64,000 bases of DNA from Symbiodinium natans (GCA_905221605.1 CAJNDS010002445.1:360458-424457); one strand, 5' to 3'; shown: positions 11,631 to 24,658, counted from the stretch's first letter. Notes: generated from the sequence alone by a model not told the origin. Numbers and translations are program-made.

Positions 11631-12332
11631 ATGGCCACAACCATCGTTCAGCTGCCGCCTGCGTTTGTAGGTGAGCAGGCTGTTTATGGGCCAAACTATC
11701 GCGGAGGCCTCGCGCCTCCAGCGGATCACTGGGCCAAGACCGCCCATCCCATGGCCCCCTGGCCGCCCGGGCCACTCCAGCAGTTCCAGCAGTGGCCACT
11801 CCAGCAGTGTTACTGGGCACCAGCTTCCCCAGTGCCCCCACCCATAATGAGCTATGCCGTTGGGCAGGGGCTGTGCTACCAGCCTGCCCCGGCAACCGCC
11901 TGGATGCCTGTGAACCAGGCACCGTATGCACCCATGCCTCCACCCATATTCTATCCAATGCCATGCCCTCAATACCAGCCGGCAACTCCTGCCTGGACTC
12001 CCGCTCCCCAAGCACCCATGCCCATGCCTCCGCCACCACCACCAGCGCACTTCCCACCACCACTCCCTCCCATGCAAGCGCCCTTGCAGGCTCCTGAAGC
12101 ACCGCCCACGGCACATCCGGCGCCCTCCAAGGAGCCAAGCACGCACAAGCCCCGCTGGGCAGACCTTTCGGAGGAGCCCCCAAAGTGCGATATCACAGAT
12201 GTCGCGACCTCCTCCCAGGAGCCCCTTCCCACGCTGCTTCCCCGCCCTCCACGTGGCCCGCAAGGGAAGGGGCGAGGGAAAGGATCAAAAGGTCACGGCA
12301 AGGGAAAGGGAACGAGAAAGTGGCGCCAGTAA
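11631..12332 (+). CDS. Proline-rich protein with Gly/Lys/Arg tail, array copy 3
   Basis: Intact 233-residue member starting at the family ATGGCC. The N-terminus is slightly diverged (MATTIVQLPPAFVGEQAVYG) and the body has an additional QQW block relative to copy 1. The RWADLSEEPPK block and the GKG tail ending KWRQ are conserved. Length differences from the other copies keep the frame, arguing for selection on the protein rather than a chance ORF. Followed after about 200 bp by the 230-bp array at 12,541. Confidence 0.65.
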   Translation: MATTIVQLPPAFVGEQAVYGPNYRGGLAPPADHWAKTAHPMAPWPPGPLQQFQQWPLQQCYWAPASPVPPPIMSYAVGQGLCYQPAPATAWMPVNQAPYAPMPPPIFYPMPCPQYQPATPAWTPAPQAPMPMPPPPPPAHFPPPLPPMQAPLQAPEAPPTAHPAPSKEPSTHKPRWADLSEEPPKCDITDVATSSQEPLPTLLPRPPRGPQGKGRGKGSKGHGKGKGTRKWRQ

Positions 12333-12540
12333 GGGAGGAGTCTCGGCGCAAGCATTCCTGCAGGCCTCTCTGAATGCACTCATGTCGCAGTGTTTTCACT
12401 CAGCATGAAGCATGAAGCATGAAGCAGCCATCTTGCGTAAGCTGACGCATTCCAGGACCTTGGCTGAAGCTACGCCAGAAGTCGCGGGCCACGGCGACGG
12501 CCCGATGCCTGAGAAGGGACGCAGTTCGAACGAGTCTGAA

Positions 12541-13463
12541 GTTTGAATCGTAGAAGAGGTGACAAAGCCCTCCCTCCGTCGATTGTTTCATCTGTGGACA
12601 CTTCGCCTAGCGAAGGACTGCCGTCCGGGCACCCGCCAGAAATTGATGTGTCGCAGTTGTGAGACCCAGCTCATTGCAGCTGCAAGCCATTGCAAGCCCT
12701 GCCTCCTACCCACATAGTCAAATGACCAGCGTTCCTGCACATTGCTTATTTTGGGGCCGCAGTTTCTGGAGCTAGAATCGTAGAAGAGGTGACAAAGCCC
12801 TCCCTCCGTCGATTGTTTCATCTGTGGACACTTCGCCTAGCGAAGGACTGCCGTCCGGGCACCCGCCAGAAATTGATGTGTCGCAGTTGTGAGACCCAGC
12901 TCATTGCAGCTGCAAGCCATTGCAAGCCCTGCCTCCTACCCACATAGTCAAATGACCAGCGTTCCTGCACATTGCTTATTTTGGGGCCGCAGTTTCTGGA
13001 GTTAGAATCGTAGAAGAGGTGACAAAGCCCTCCCTCCGTCGAATGTGTCATCATGTGGACACTTCGCCTAGCGAAGGACTGCCGTCCGGGCACCCGCCAG
13101 AAATTGATGTGTCGCAGTTGTGAGACCCAGCTGATTGTAGCTGCAAGCCATTGCAAGCCCTACCTCCTACCCACACCCTCAAATGACCAGCATTCCTGCA
13201 CATTGTTTATTTTGGGGCCGCAGTTTCTGGAGTTAGAATCGTAGAAGAGGTGACAAAGCCCTCCCTCCGTCGATTGTCTCATCATGCATGAGGACACTTC
13301 GCCTAGCGAAGGACTGCCGTCCGGGCACCCGCCAGAAATTGATGTGTCGCAGTGCTGAGAACCCAGCTCATTGCAGCTGCAAGCCATTGCCCTACCTACT
13401 CGTACTTACACCCTCAAACCACCCATGCTGGCCTACATTTCCTCTATTTTTTTTGGGGCCGCA
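12541..13463 (+). repeat. 230-bp tandem array 2 (four units)
   Basis: Units start near 12,541, 12,771, 13,001 and 13,232. The two middle units are nearly identical to each other over the GCCTCCTACCCACATAGTCA segment, which suggests a local duplication inside the array. Confidence 0.85.
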
Positions 13464-13464
13464 G

Positions 13465-14880
13465 GCTGTCGTTCCGTGTGATCGTGAGGCTCAGGCATCA
13501 TGGCGCTGGGTCCTCCGGAGGGGTTCGCAGTCCCAGTCCCAAGAAAGAGCCCTGACGACTCGCTGTTCACGGGCTCAAGCCCCACAGCTCTTTTCATTGC
13601 CACCTGACCAGTGTGCCATATCTGCTCATTGCACCTTGGCCGCATCTCGGTGGGTTTAAGGTAGCTTAGGATGTAGGGTTTTCGGGTTTAGGGCAAGCCA
13701 CAGCTTTCAAACAGTCGCCGGCTGCAGAAGCTGGGCAGTGTCCTTTGTTGAGCTGTTCCTGCACAAATGAACCCGGTCCAGTAGCAGGAGAGGCAGCATC
13801 TGTGGCAGTAGGACGCGGACAGTCGTTTGTTTGCAGGGCGCACACTTGCCAGCCGTTGCGTAACCCTAAATCCGCAACTTTCCCTTGAAACGCTCACCCG
13901 TGCTCTTCCAGCCCTCAATCTAGGCCCCCAGGCCCTAAGCCCCCAACAGCCGCCAGGAATTCAGTGGAGAAGCCCTCGCCTCAGAAAAGGATGAGGGTTT
14001 AGGGTTTGGAGTTTCGGGTTAAGGGTACGGTTAGGGTTGAGGGTTTAGGGAGCGTGCCCGCAAATGCTCGCGGAGCGGAGTACAAGGTTTGGGGGGCTTG
14101 AGGGTCTAGTCTAGCTTTACAGTTTGTTTCTACACCACAGTCAACCCTATTTCCACACCCCTCCACACCTCTCCACACCCCGAAACCCCTACGAAGCACC
14201 AGAAGTCGAAGAGCGGGTGTCGGAACTGAGCTTGTGAGGACACCTGGGCGCTCTGTTTTGTATGTATGTGCCTGGCTGCCCGGACCAAGACTCCTCTTAA
14301 ATTCCACAGCGACCTTGAGCCAAAAGTCCTGAGGGGTTTCGCGGTCGAGGTTCAACGCGACCCGGGAAGCTTCAAGTATCCCTTGAGTGAGAGCTCCCAT
14401 TTCTTTCTACAGGTTCCATTCGGAATCTAGGTTGGGTTGCTTAACTTAGGTCTCTTATAGCATTCGTAGCTTCCCATGAACCTTCAAGTATCCCCTGAGT
14501 GAGCTCCAATCTTTGCCCGAGGCCAGATCGCGGCGCCGAGCTGCCATTGCATGACTCAAAAGCAGCAAGCAACAAGCTTCTCACCTGACAGAAGCCCTCA
14601 GCATTCCAATGCATGTTCTTTCTGAGCAACCAGCTCGACAGCTCGATGTGGTGCTGACGAAACACGAGCCAAGTTGCAGCTGCACGCTGCGATGTCTGGA
14701 TAATCGAGTGACCCTTATAGGCCCAGATATGTGGAGCTTCTACACATTCCACCCTTCGGATCTCTTATCAGCCCTGAACCCGTTTAGGAATGCCCGTATT
14801 TGTAGCATGTGTCACTTCGAGCAGCCCACGCACAGGTGTGACTGGGGATGCTGCTGTCACGTGACTGTCCCGTGTCGATC
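13465..14880. other. Telomere-like spacer of unit 3 (no gene seen)
   Basis: Aligns with 3,565-4,330 of unit 1 and then diverges, joining directly to the next A element. The region carrying the A scrap and GH1 remnants is missing from this unit. Confidence 0.5.
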
Positions 14881-14932
14881 TGTGGCTCAAGATATCCAGC
14901 AGCTTGTGACGTGTTTAACCATTCATTTTGTC

Positions 14933-15628
14933 ATGGCCAGCACAATCTTCCAGCTGCCACCTGCGTTTGTAGGTGAGCAGGCTGTGTATGGCACTGACTA
15001 TCGTGGAGGCCTTGCGCCTCCAGCGGATCACTGGGCCAAGACCGCCCACCCCAGGGCACCCTGGCCCCCCGGGCCGCTCCAGCAGTTCCAGCCACTCCAG
15101 CAGTGGTGCTGGGCACCAGCTTCCCCAGTGCCCCCACCCATCATGAGCTATGCCGTTGGGCAGGGGCTGTGCTACCAGCCTGCCCCGGCAACCGCCTGGA
15201 TACCTTTGAACCAGGCACCATATGAACCCGTGCCTCCACAGATGTTCTTTCACATGCCATGCCCTCAATACCAGCCGGCAACTCCTGCATGGACTCCCGC
15301 TCCCCAAGCACCCATGCCCATGCCTCCGCCACCACCGCCAGCGCACTTCCCACCACCACTCCCTCCCACGCAAGCGCCCTTGCAGGCACCCGAAGCACCG
15401 CCCACGGCACATCCGGCGCCCTCCAAGGAGCCAAGCGCACACAAGCCCCGCTGGGCAGACCTGTCCGAGGAGCCCCCAAAGTGGGATCTCACAGATGTCG
15501 CGACCTCGTCCCAGGAGCCCCTTCCCACGCTGCTTCCCCGCCCTCCACGTGGCCCGCAAGGGAAGGGGCGAGGGAAAGGATCAAAAGGTCACGGCAAGGG
15601 AAAGGGAACGAAAAAGCGGCGCCAGTAA
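14933..15628 (+). CDS. Proline-rich protein with Gly/Lys/Arg tail, array copy 4
   Basis: Intact 231-residue member starting at ATGGCC. It belongs to a second subtype whose central block reads NQAPYEPVPPQMFFHMPCPQ instead of NQAPYAPVPPPIFYPMPCPQ; copy 8 shares this block. The tail ends KKRRQ rather than RKWRQ. The N-terminal part (AVYGTDYRGG) also differs slightly. The ORF is open further upstream, but the upstream sequence is not conserved between copies, so I keep the shared ATG. Confidence 0.65.
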   Translation: MASTIFQLPPAFVGEQAVYGTDYRGGLAPPADHWAKTAHPRAPWPPGPLQQFQPLQQWCWAPASPVPPPIMSYAVGQGLCYQPAPATAWIPLNQAPYEPVPPQMFFHMPCPQYQPATPAWTPAPQAPMPMPPPPPPAHFPPPLPPTQAPLQAPEAPPTAHPAPSKEPSAHKPRWADLSEEPPKWDLTDVATSSQEPLPTLLPRPPRGPQGKGRGKGSKGHGKGKGTKKRRQ

Positions 15629-15829
15629 GGGAAGAGTCTCGGCGCAAGCATTCCTGCAGGCCTCTCCGAATGCACTCATGTCGCAGTGTTTTCACTGAGC
15701 ATGAAGCATGAAGCAGCCATCTTGCGTAAGCTGACGCATTCCAGGACCTTGGCTGAAGCTACGCCAGAAGTCGCGGGCCACGGCGACGGCCCGATGCCTG
15801 AGAAGGGACGCAGTTCGAACGAGTCTGAA

Positions 15830-16455
15830 GTTAGAATCGTAGAAGAGGTGACAAAGCCCTCCCTCCGTCGATTGTTTCATCTGTGGACACTTCGCCTAGC
15901 GAAGGACTGCCGTCCGGGCACCCGCCAGAAATTGATGTGTCGCAGTTGTGAGACCCAGCTGATTGCAGCTGCAAGCCATTGCAAGCCCTACCTCCTACCC
16001 ACACCCTCAAATGACCAGCATTCCTGCACATTGTTTATTTTGGGGCCGCAGTTTCTGGAGTTAGAATCGTAGAAGAGGTGACAAAGCCCTCCCTCCGTCG
16101 ATTGTTTCATCTGTGGACACTTCGCCTAGCGAAGGACTGCCGTCCGGCACCCGCCAGAAATTGATGTGTCGCAGTTGTGAGACCCAGCTCATTGCAGCTG
16201 CAAGCCATTGCAAGCCCTACCTCCTACCCACACCCTCAAATGACCCACACTGGCCTGCACATAGTTTATTTTGGGACAGCAGTTTCTGAAGTTAGAATCG
16301 TAGAAGAGGTGACAAAGCCCTCCCTCCGTCGATTGTTTCATCTGTGGACACTTCGCCTAGCGAAGGACTGCCGTCCGGCACTCGCCAGAAATGGATGTGT
16401 CGCAGTTGTGAGACCCAGCTCATTGCAGCTGCGAGCCATTGCAGGCCCTACTCGT
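15830..16455 (+). repeat. 230-bp tandem array 3 (about three units)
   Basis: Units start at 15,830, 16,060 and 16,283. The third is more diverged and ends in a unique sequence at about 16,455 that leads into the duplicate of the window start at 16,614. Confidence 0.8.
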
Positions 16456-16613
16456 AGCGACGAGTAACTAGTACACCCTCAAAGCTACCCACGCTGGCCT
16501 ACATAGCCATCATACCCTTCATGTTGCATACTTCTCACCCGGTTATCGAAGTTCGGTTTGCAGTCATAGGTCTCCGAAATCGCTGTGGCACCCTGCAAAA
16601 CGGGGATCCCAGT

Positions 16614-18213
16614 CCCAAAGAAAGAGCCCTGACGCCTCGCTGTTCACGGGCCCAAGCCCTCAGCTTTTCTCACCGCGATCTGACCAGTTTTGTGCCGCAT
16701 TTGCGTTATTGCGCCTTGGCCGCATCTCGGCGAGTTTGGGGTTCAGGGTTTAGGGTTTGGGGTTTGGGGTTTAGGGTTTAAGGCAAGCCACAGCTGAAGA
16801 CAGTCGCCTGCTGCAGAAACTAGGCAGTGCCTTTGTTTCGAGCTGTTCCTGCGCCGATGGACTCTTCCAGTAGCAGCAGAAGCAGCATCTGTGGCCACAG
16901 AATGCCAATGCGGTCTTAAGTGCGTTGATATTTGTTATCGTTGGTTTGCACAGGGCGCGCGCGCGCGCGCGCGCGCGCCCGCCAACAGTTGTGCAACCCT
17001 AAGTCCGCAACTATTCCCTTATAGGACGCTCACCCGCACCCTTCCAGACCCTAGCCCCCACACCTTCCAAACCCGAAACCCTAAACCCGGTAAACCCTGT
17101 AAACCCTAAACCCTACTGAACCGATAAGCCGAAACCCCGACCCGCACTGTAACCCCTCAATCCAGACCCCCAGGCCCCAAGCCCCCCAACTCCCGCCAGG
17201 AATTCACTGGAGAAGCCCTCGCCTCAGGAAAAGATGAGGGTTGAGGGTTTGGAGTTTCGGGTAAGGGCTAGGGTTGAGGGTTTAGGGGACGAGCCGCAAA
17301 AGCTGGCAGAGGGGAGCATACACCCATGTCCCCCAAGTCCCTATGTACTTGAAAAGCCCCCTAAATAACCCTTAAGGTATTATAAGTGTCCCTCCTTTAG
17401 TCCTTTGAATAGTGGAGGGAAACCCTTTTTGGGGGCCGAGCTTCGTGGTTTTTTTCTCCACCACATTCAACCCTGTTTCCACACCCCTTCACGCCCCCCC
17501 CCCCCACCAAACCCCGACTAAGCACCAGCAGTACACCTCAGCCTCAAGGACCCAAACCCAGCCGAAGTTTGAAGGGAGGGCGCCTGGTTCGGGCTGTGGG
17601 TCTGGGGCTTTGGGTTTGAGGGGGTGGCCTCGCCACCCTGAAGGTTCGATTCATAATGTATGGACTCGATTTCTAGATTGGGGCGTCTTCAAGACCAAAG
17701 TACTAAATCGAAGATCGGGTTATTTGCCTGCGTACCGTTGCCTTGCTTATCACATGTGTAGCTACCCATGAACCTTCAAGTATCCCTTTGACTAAGCTCC
17801 AATCTTGGTCCGAGGCCAGATAGTGGCGACGAGCTGCCATTGCCTGATGAGTGCCATTGACGCTGCCTCAGAAGTAAGATCATGCACTTGTTTTCAGAAT
17901 TCGTCATCCACACACACGGACATCTGACCCACGCAGCCCCGCAAGAGACACATGGCTTGTTGGCGGTCACAGGTATCACCGCCCGGGGGTCACAGGCATC
18001 ACCGCCCGTGGTCAAACAATACAGATCGGTTCTTCTGACATGGGTGGCAAGACAAGACGTCTTGTCCTCCAAGCTTAACAGCAGTGCTACAGCTCTGCAA
18101 GCTGCAAGCTTCTCACCTGACAGAAGCCCTCAGTATGCCGATGCTGAACATGACCTGCTAGAGCCAAGGTGCGCCAGCTATCCACCCGTCTGAACTCCTA
18201 TCAGCCCTGAACC
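16614..18213. other. Duplicate of the 1-1,600 spacer
   Basis: Near-identical to positions 1-1,600, including the GC dinucleotide run (16,954-16,979) and the telomere-like tracts. No gene is visible. Confidence 0.7.
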
Positions 18214-18343
18214 CTTTTTAGGAATGCCCGTACTTGAAGCTGGTGTCACTTTGAGCAGCCACCGAAGGGATGCTGCTGTCGTGACTGTCCCTTGTCGAGC
18301 TGTGGCTCAAGATATCCAAGAGCTTGTGACCATTTGTTTAGTC

Positions 18344-19039
18344 ATGGCCAGCACAATCTTCCAGCTGCCGCCTGCGTTTGTAGGTGAGCAGGCTGTGTAT
18401 GGGCCAAATTATCGCGGAGGCCTCGCGCCTCCAGCGGATCACTGGGCCAAGACCGCCCACCCCAGGGCACCCTGGCCCCCCGGGCCACTCCAGCAGTTCC
18501 AGCCACTCCAGCAGTGGTGCTGGGCACCAGCTTCCCCAGCGCCCCCACCCATAATGAGCTATGCCGTTGGGCAGGGGCTGTGCTACCAGCCTGCCCCGGC
18601 AACCGCCTGGATGCCTGTGAACCAGGCACCCTATGCACCCGTGCCTCCACCCATATTCTATGCAATGCCATGCCCTCAATACCAGCCGGCAACTCCTGCC
18701 TGGACTCCCGCTCCCGAAGCACCCATGCCCATGCCTCCGCCACCACCACCAGCGCACTTCCCACCACCACTCCCTCCCATGCAAGCGCCCTTGCAGGCTC
18801 CCGAAGCACTGCCAACGGCACATCCGGCGCCCTCCAAGGAGCCAAGCACGCACAAGCCCCGCTGGGCAGACCTGTCAGAGGAGCCCCCAAAGTGGGATAC
18901 CACAGATGTCGCGACCTCGTCCCAGGAGCCCCTTCCCACGCTGCTTCCCCGCCCTCCACGTGGCCCGCAAGGGAAGGGGCGAGGGAAAGGATCAAAAGGT
19001 CACGGCAAGGGAAAGGGAACGAGAAAGTGGCGCCAGTAA
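18344..19039 (+). CDS. Proline-rich protein with Gly/Lys/Arg tail, array copy 5
   Basis: Intact 231-residue member, the duplicate of copy 1 at offset 16,613; it differs mainly by lacking one Pro-Thr pair in the TPAWTPAPEAP region, a clean 6-nt in-frame indel. All hallmark blocks (MASTIFQLPPAF start, six-proline run, RWADLSEEPPKWD, GKG tail) are present. Confidence 0.65.
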   Translation: MASTIFQLPPAFVGEQAVYGPNYRGGLAPPADHWAKTAHPRAPWPPGPLQQFQPLQQWCWAPASPAPPPIMSYAVGQGLCYQPAPATAWMPVNQAPYAPVPPPIFYAMPCPQYQPATPAWTPAPEAPMPMPPPPPPAHFPPPLPPMQAPLQAPEALPTAHPAPSKEPSTHKPRWADLSEEPPKWDTTDVATSSQEPLPTLLPRPPRGPQGKGRGKGSKGHGKGKGTRKWRQ

Positions 19040-19247
19040 GGGAAGAGTCTCGGCACAAGCATTCCTGCAGGCCTCTCTGAATGCACTCATGTCGCAGTGT
19101 TTTCACTCAGCATGAAGCATGAAGCATGAAGCAGCCATCTTGCGTAAGCTGACGCATTCCAGGACCTTGGCTGAAGCTACACCAGAAGTCGCGGGCCACG
19201 GCGACGGCCCGATGCCTGAGAAGGGACGCAGTTCGAACGAGTCTGAA

Positions 19248-20170
19248 GTTAGAATCGTAGAAGAGGTGACAAAGCCCTCCCTCCGTCGATTGTTTCATCT
19301 GTGGACACTTCGCCTAGCGAAGGACTGCCGTCCGGGCACCCGCCAGAAATTGATGTGTCGCAGTTGTGAGACCCAGCTCATTGCAGCTGCAAGCCATTGC
19401 AAGCCCTACCTCCTACCCACACCCTCAAATGACCAGCATTCCTGCACATTGTTTATTTTGGGGCCGCAGTTTCTGGAGTTAGAATCGTAGAAGAGGTGAC
19501 AAAGCCCTCCCCCCGTCGATTGTTTCATCTGTGGACACTTCGCCTAGCGAAGGACTGCCGTCCGGGCACCCGCCAGAAATTGATGTGTCGCAGTTGTGAG
19601 ACCCAGCTCATTGCAGCTGCAGCCATTGCAAGCCCTACCTCCTACCCACACAGTCAAATGACCAGCGTTCCTGCACATTGCTTATTTTGTGGCCGCAGTT
19701 TCTGGAGTTAGAATCGTAGAAGAGGTGACAAAGCCCTCCCTCCGTCGAATGTGTCATCATGTGGACACTTCGCCTAGCGAAGGACTGCCGTCCGGGCACC
19801 CGCCAGAAATTGATGTGTCGCAGTTGTGAGACCCAGCTGATTGCAGCTGCAAGCCATTGCAAGCCCTACCTCCTACCCACACCCTCAAATGACCAGCATT
19901 CCTGCACATTGTGTGTTTTGGGGCCGCAGTTTCTGGAGTTAGAATCGTAGAAGAGGTGACAAAGCCCTCCCTCCGTCGATTGTCTCATCATGTGGACACT
20001 TCGCCTAGCGAAGGACTGCCGTCCGGGCACCCGCCAGAAATTGATGTGTCGCAGTGCTGAGACCCAGCTCATTGCAGCTTCAAGCCATTGCCCTACCTAC
20101 TCGTACTTACACCCTCAAACCACCCATGCTGGCCTACATTTCCTCTATTTTTTTTGGGGCCGCAGGCTGT
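19248..20170 (+). repeat. 230-bp tandem array 4 (four units)
   Basis: Same unit order and almost the same bases as array 1, because it lies in the 16.6-kb offset duplication. Starts at 19,248 with GTTAGAATCG. Confidence 0.85.
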
Positions 20171-21660
20171 TGGGTCCTCCGGAGGGGTTCGCAGTCCCAG
20201 TCCCAAGAAAGAGCCCTGACGACTCGCTGTTCACGGGCTCAAGCCCCACAGCTCTTTTCATTGCCACCTCACCAGTCTGCTCATTGCGCCTTGGCCGCAT
20301 CTCGGTGGGTTTAAGGTAACTTAGGGTTTAGGGTTTTCGGGTTTAGGGCGCAGCTTTCAAACAGTCGCCGGCTGCAGAAAGTGTCCTTTGTTGAGCTGTT
20401 CCTGCACAAATGAACCCGGTACAGTAGCAGGAGAGGCAGCATCTGTGGCAGTAGGACGCGGACAGTCGTTTGTTTGCAGGGCGCACGCTTGACCCTAAAT
20501 CCGCAACTTTCCCTTGGGACGCTCACCCGTGCTCTTCCAGCCCTCAATCTAGGCCCCCAGGCCCTAAGCCCCCAACGGCAGCCAGGAATTCAGTGGAGAA
20601 GCCCTCGCCTCAGAAAAGGATGAGGGTTTAGGGTTTGGAGTTTCGGGTTAAGGGTACGGTTAGGGTTGAGGGTTTAGGGAGCGAGCCCGCAAATGCTCGC
20701 GGAGCGGAGTACAAGGTTTGGGGGGCTTGAGGGTCTAGCTTTACGGTTTGTTTCTACACCACATTCAAGCCTATTTCCACACCCCTCCACACCTCTCCAC
20801 CCCCCCAAACCCCTGCTAAGCACCAGAAGCCGAAGAGCGGGTGTCGGAAGTAAGCTTATGAGGACACCTGTGGGCTCTGTCTTGTATGCATTTGTCTGGC
20901 TACCCCAAGACTGCTCTTAAATTCCAAAGCGCGCCCTTGAGCCTGAAGGCCTGAGTGCAACGGCCCATGAAGCTTCAAGTATCCCTTGAGCTCCCATTTC
21001 TTTCTGAAGGTTCAACTGATAACATGGGTTGGGTTGCCTGACTTAAATCTCTTGAAAGTACATGAAGTACCCATGAACCTAAGTAGGGTTACCATCATTA
21101 ATCATTTTTTGCAATATCGGTTGCCTTAGTTGTAACATTTGTAGCTACCCATGAACCTTCAAGTATCCCATGAGTGAGCTCCAATCTTTGTCCTAGGCCA
21201 ACGCCACCGAGCTAACGCCACCGAGCTGCCATTGCCTGATGAGTGCTTGTTTTGCCTCAGAAGCAAGATCATGCACTTGTTCTTTCTTGCATACGCGTGC
21301 GCGCACTACGGATTTGTTTTTTTTGACGATGGGTGGCAAGATACGACGTTCTGTCCTTCAAGATTCCGAGCTCTGCTGAACAGCAGTCTTATAGCTCTGC
21401 AAAGCTGCAAGCTTCTCACCTGACAGAAGCCCTCAGCACTCCAATGCTGAACAGGAGCATTCCAATGCTGAACAGGGCCTACTAGGTTTTGCCTAAGCAA
21501 CCAGCTCGACAGCTCGATGTGGTGTGGACGGAACGGTGCGAAGTCTGGATCATTGAGTGCCAAGATGTGTGGAGATTCTAGGCATTCTACCCCTTCTGAA
21601 CTCCTATCAGCCCTAAACCCATTTCGGGAATGCCTGTAGGGGGTCCTGCTGTCGTGACTG
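20170..21660. other. Telomere-like spacer of unit 5 (no gene seen)
   Basis: Duplicate of 3,565-5,090 with a few small deletions (for example near 20,270 and 20,380). No gene is visible. Confidence 0.55.
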
Positions 21661-21663
21661 TCC

Positions 21664-21902
21664 TGTGTCGAGCTGTGGCTCAAAGATGCGCACCAGCGTG
21701 TGTTTTGTGTCACCATCCTTCGGCATGTCAAGCACGATTTCTTCTAGCTGCCTGCCACCTGCCTTTGTAGGTGATCTAGGCTGTTTATGGCCTTCAGTAT
21801 CGCGGAGGCCTCGCGCCTCCAGCTGGAGGCGCGAGGCCTCCGCGAGACTGTGGGCCATACACAGCCTGGATCACTTTCAACGCGGCCTGGTGCTCCACTG
21901 TC
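21664..21902 (+). pseudogene. Truncated proline-rich element with foldback (unit 5)
   Basis: Duplicate of the 5,092-5,330 scrap, including the perfect 46-nt palindrome at 21,800-21,845. Confidence 0.6.
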
Positions 21903-22339
21903 TTGGGGCTACGCCAACGGCGAGGTGGCACTTCGGAACAACCAAAGTTTAGGGTTTAGGATTTAGGGTTCAGGGTTGAGGGGGCTTGAGTGGTTTCTTT
22001 CAGGTCTTCGAGTCCAAGTTGCTCAATCAACCCTACACACTGACGACTCCTTGATGAGTTTGGGTTAAGAAGGGACTCCTCTACATAACCTTTGGGGGTC
22101 CTCAGGAACCCCCCCCTTATTTAGGGTACCCAAAGGGACCAAATTCATCGAGAACTCGCCACACATACGCCTGGGGTCCCTTGTAAGGGTGCAGGCCAAG
22201 CGGACTAGGTTATAAGCCCTATAGGCCTTAAGGCCAGGGATCGGAGCAAGCCAGATGGGCGTAGTGAAAAAACGAATCAGACCCCCGAAGGCCCCACAAG
22301 CAAATCGGGATCCAAGCTCTCGAAGCCTCCGCAAGTAAG

Positions 22340-24658
22340 GAGAAGCCAGAGACGGAGCCCTACATCGCGGCACACCACATCATCCGGAGCCACGCGCGGG
22401 CGGTGGCCGTGCTGTCAGGGATGTGTTTGAGGTACCTCCTGACCCCTCAAGCCCAAACTCCAAGCCCGTAATTAGTTTGGGGCTCAGAGTAGGGTCTTGT
22501 AGTCTCCCAAAAGATCAGGACGGGACTTTCGCATTGAAAACCCCCTACTTTTAGAGCAAGTAGACTCCAATGTTGCGCTGCAGCTCGGGTTTAGGGGTGT
22601 ACAGACTCAGAGCATGGTCGCGTCAACTACTTCGGAAGACTTCCGTTTCTCATGCCTATGGCCAACTAGCTGGTTGACAAAGGTGAAAGTGATCAACCAC
22701 AGGGGCGGCAGAAGTACGCTTCTCATACTTTAGGCACTTCTATTATCATTGTCTCTTACAAGGATCCCCTGTAGTTGAAGATACCCCTCATGAAAGCCCA
22801 GACTTTGGGACGTAAGGTTTGTTTAGGGACTCTGCATATATATCTAGTTTGTCGCTGTGGGCTTCGGGCACGAAGGTGACGAGATACGCGGCGAGTTGAA
22901 GTCGAAGTAGGGCGAAGAGGTCGGCGTCACATTCGACATTGACTGGAGGTAGCTTGCTCTGCAGGGTTTAGGGTTTAGGGTTTAGGGTTGCTGTAGTCTA
23001 TAGTTCCCTTACTCCGTGGGATGTTTCACATGTGCCCTTACTTGGTTTAAGAGGATCATATTCCGGCGCATTTTCTCAGAGGGTTTCAGGGGCCAACCTG
23101 GCTTTAGGAATTGTGTCTTAGTTCTGCTCGTATAAGCCCAATGGAGCATGAACAACCGTTCTTTTCATGTCTAAGGAGAGTCGAGTGCTTTGCCGCAAAA
23201 TATGGCGCATGGCATCCAACATCCCGGAATCCGGAACACCAGCATAAAGCCCAAAACCCGAACCCCTAAACCTCAACGCCTCGATAAGCCCTCACTCCTT
23301 GACCCTACACTCCGAAGCCTTACTTACAACCCTCCTTGACTACCTATGGACCGGTCCTTAACCCAAAACCCGACAAACCCCAAGCCCTGAAGCATCGCAG
23401 AGGCAGGCCAAGACAGTGTCAATGTGGGGGAACGTGCAAGCCGGCGGCTACTTCGATGACCAGGAGGTGGAGCTCATCGACGACCAACGGCACATCGACT
23501 GCAATTCCAGGTTGGAGATTGATATAGGTCTGGTTTAGGGTGTGTGGACCTTGCAAAATGATTGTCTAGAAGAGGATACCCTGGTGACGAAGACCAAGGG
23601 AGAGTACTCACTATTATTCCCCATACACACGTGCTCAAGCCCTAAACCCTGAACCCCTAGTTCCTTGATTCCTGGGCCCCTTTGGTGCTCCTTAGGAGTG
23701 GGAGATCTGACAGGGACTGGGGAGTGGTGCCCTGGGGCCTCAAACAAATTGTCGCGAGTACATCCAGCAGGAGTACCAACCCGAAGGACTGTTGAGGTTT
23801 AAGTTGGGGATAGGGAGGGCTCAGGGTTTAGGGTTAGGGATCGGGAGCCGTCACTATCCTAAGCCCTGAACCCAAAGCCCCAAGCCCTAAGCCCAAACCC
23901 TAAACCCCAAACCCTAATTCCTGACCTCACGTAACCGAGGTGCGAGGCCACTTTGCTTGGTCCCTGATGGAGAACTTCGAGCGGGCGCTCGGGTGCCCTT
24001 GCTGTCTCGGTTCAGTTAAATACTGGGGTTCAGGGCTTAGATTTCTAACAGAAAAGGTTCAACAAGTTTTCAAGGGACGAAGGGAGGGACTCTTATAAGG
24101 GACCTTCGGCGTTATGTAGGGTTCCCATGCTAAGGTTTGTAGTATGTTGGGGTCATATTAGGGGTACTCCTTTTTTGGGAACTGCCCATGTCAATGACTG
24201 CAGACATGGAACAGAGCACTTGATGTTCCTGTAGTCTGGGTTCAGCGTGGTTTAGAGTGACAAGTCGCTCATCCACCCTCGCAAATGATGCAATCCAGGC
24301 TTCTACACTACTGTGACGCAATGCAAATGGGCATTATTTGACAGGTACTCAAAGCGGGTTCGGAATGGTGTACATCGATTACGAGACGCAAAAGAGGCCG
24401 CGGGTTTCATCTTGCACAGTGGTTCGCAGTCTGAGTATGCGAGGGGCATCAGGACCCACACACAGTGTTTCTAGAGGATTCGGATGACAGCCCTAAACCC
24501 TGCAGCCCAAAACCCTATAAACGTTGAACCCCAAATCGCCCACAAGAAGCAACACCTTAGCTTGACAGAGGACGCCGAAGCAGTCCACGCTGCTCATCTC
24601 GGAGGTGGCGCAGTCGAACAGACTCTGCCGGAATCCACTTTCCAGGCCGCCGTTGTAA
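22340..24658 (+). pseudogene. GH1 beta-glucosidase-like remnant, unit 5
   Basis: Islands in GH1 order: EPYIAAHHIIRSHARAV (about 22,350-22,410), GEEVGVTFDIDW (about 22,910-22,950, again preceded by in-frame TAG), DWGVVPWGLKQ (23,715-23,747), VTEVRGHFAWSLMENFERA (23,931-23,987), YSKR then FGMVYIDYETQKR split by a 1-nt frameshift (about 24,345-24,397), and QRTPKQSTLLISEVAQSN (24,566-24,619), after which a ~4-nt deletion shifts the frame. The Tyr of the GYFAW motif is His here. Catalytic glutamate motifs are not seen. Confidence 0.6.
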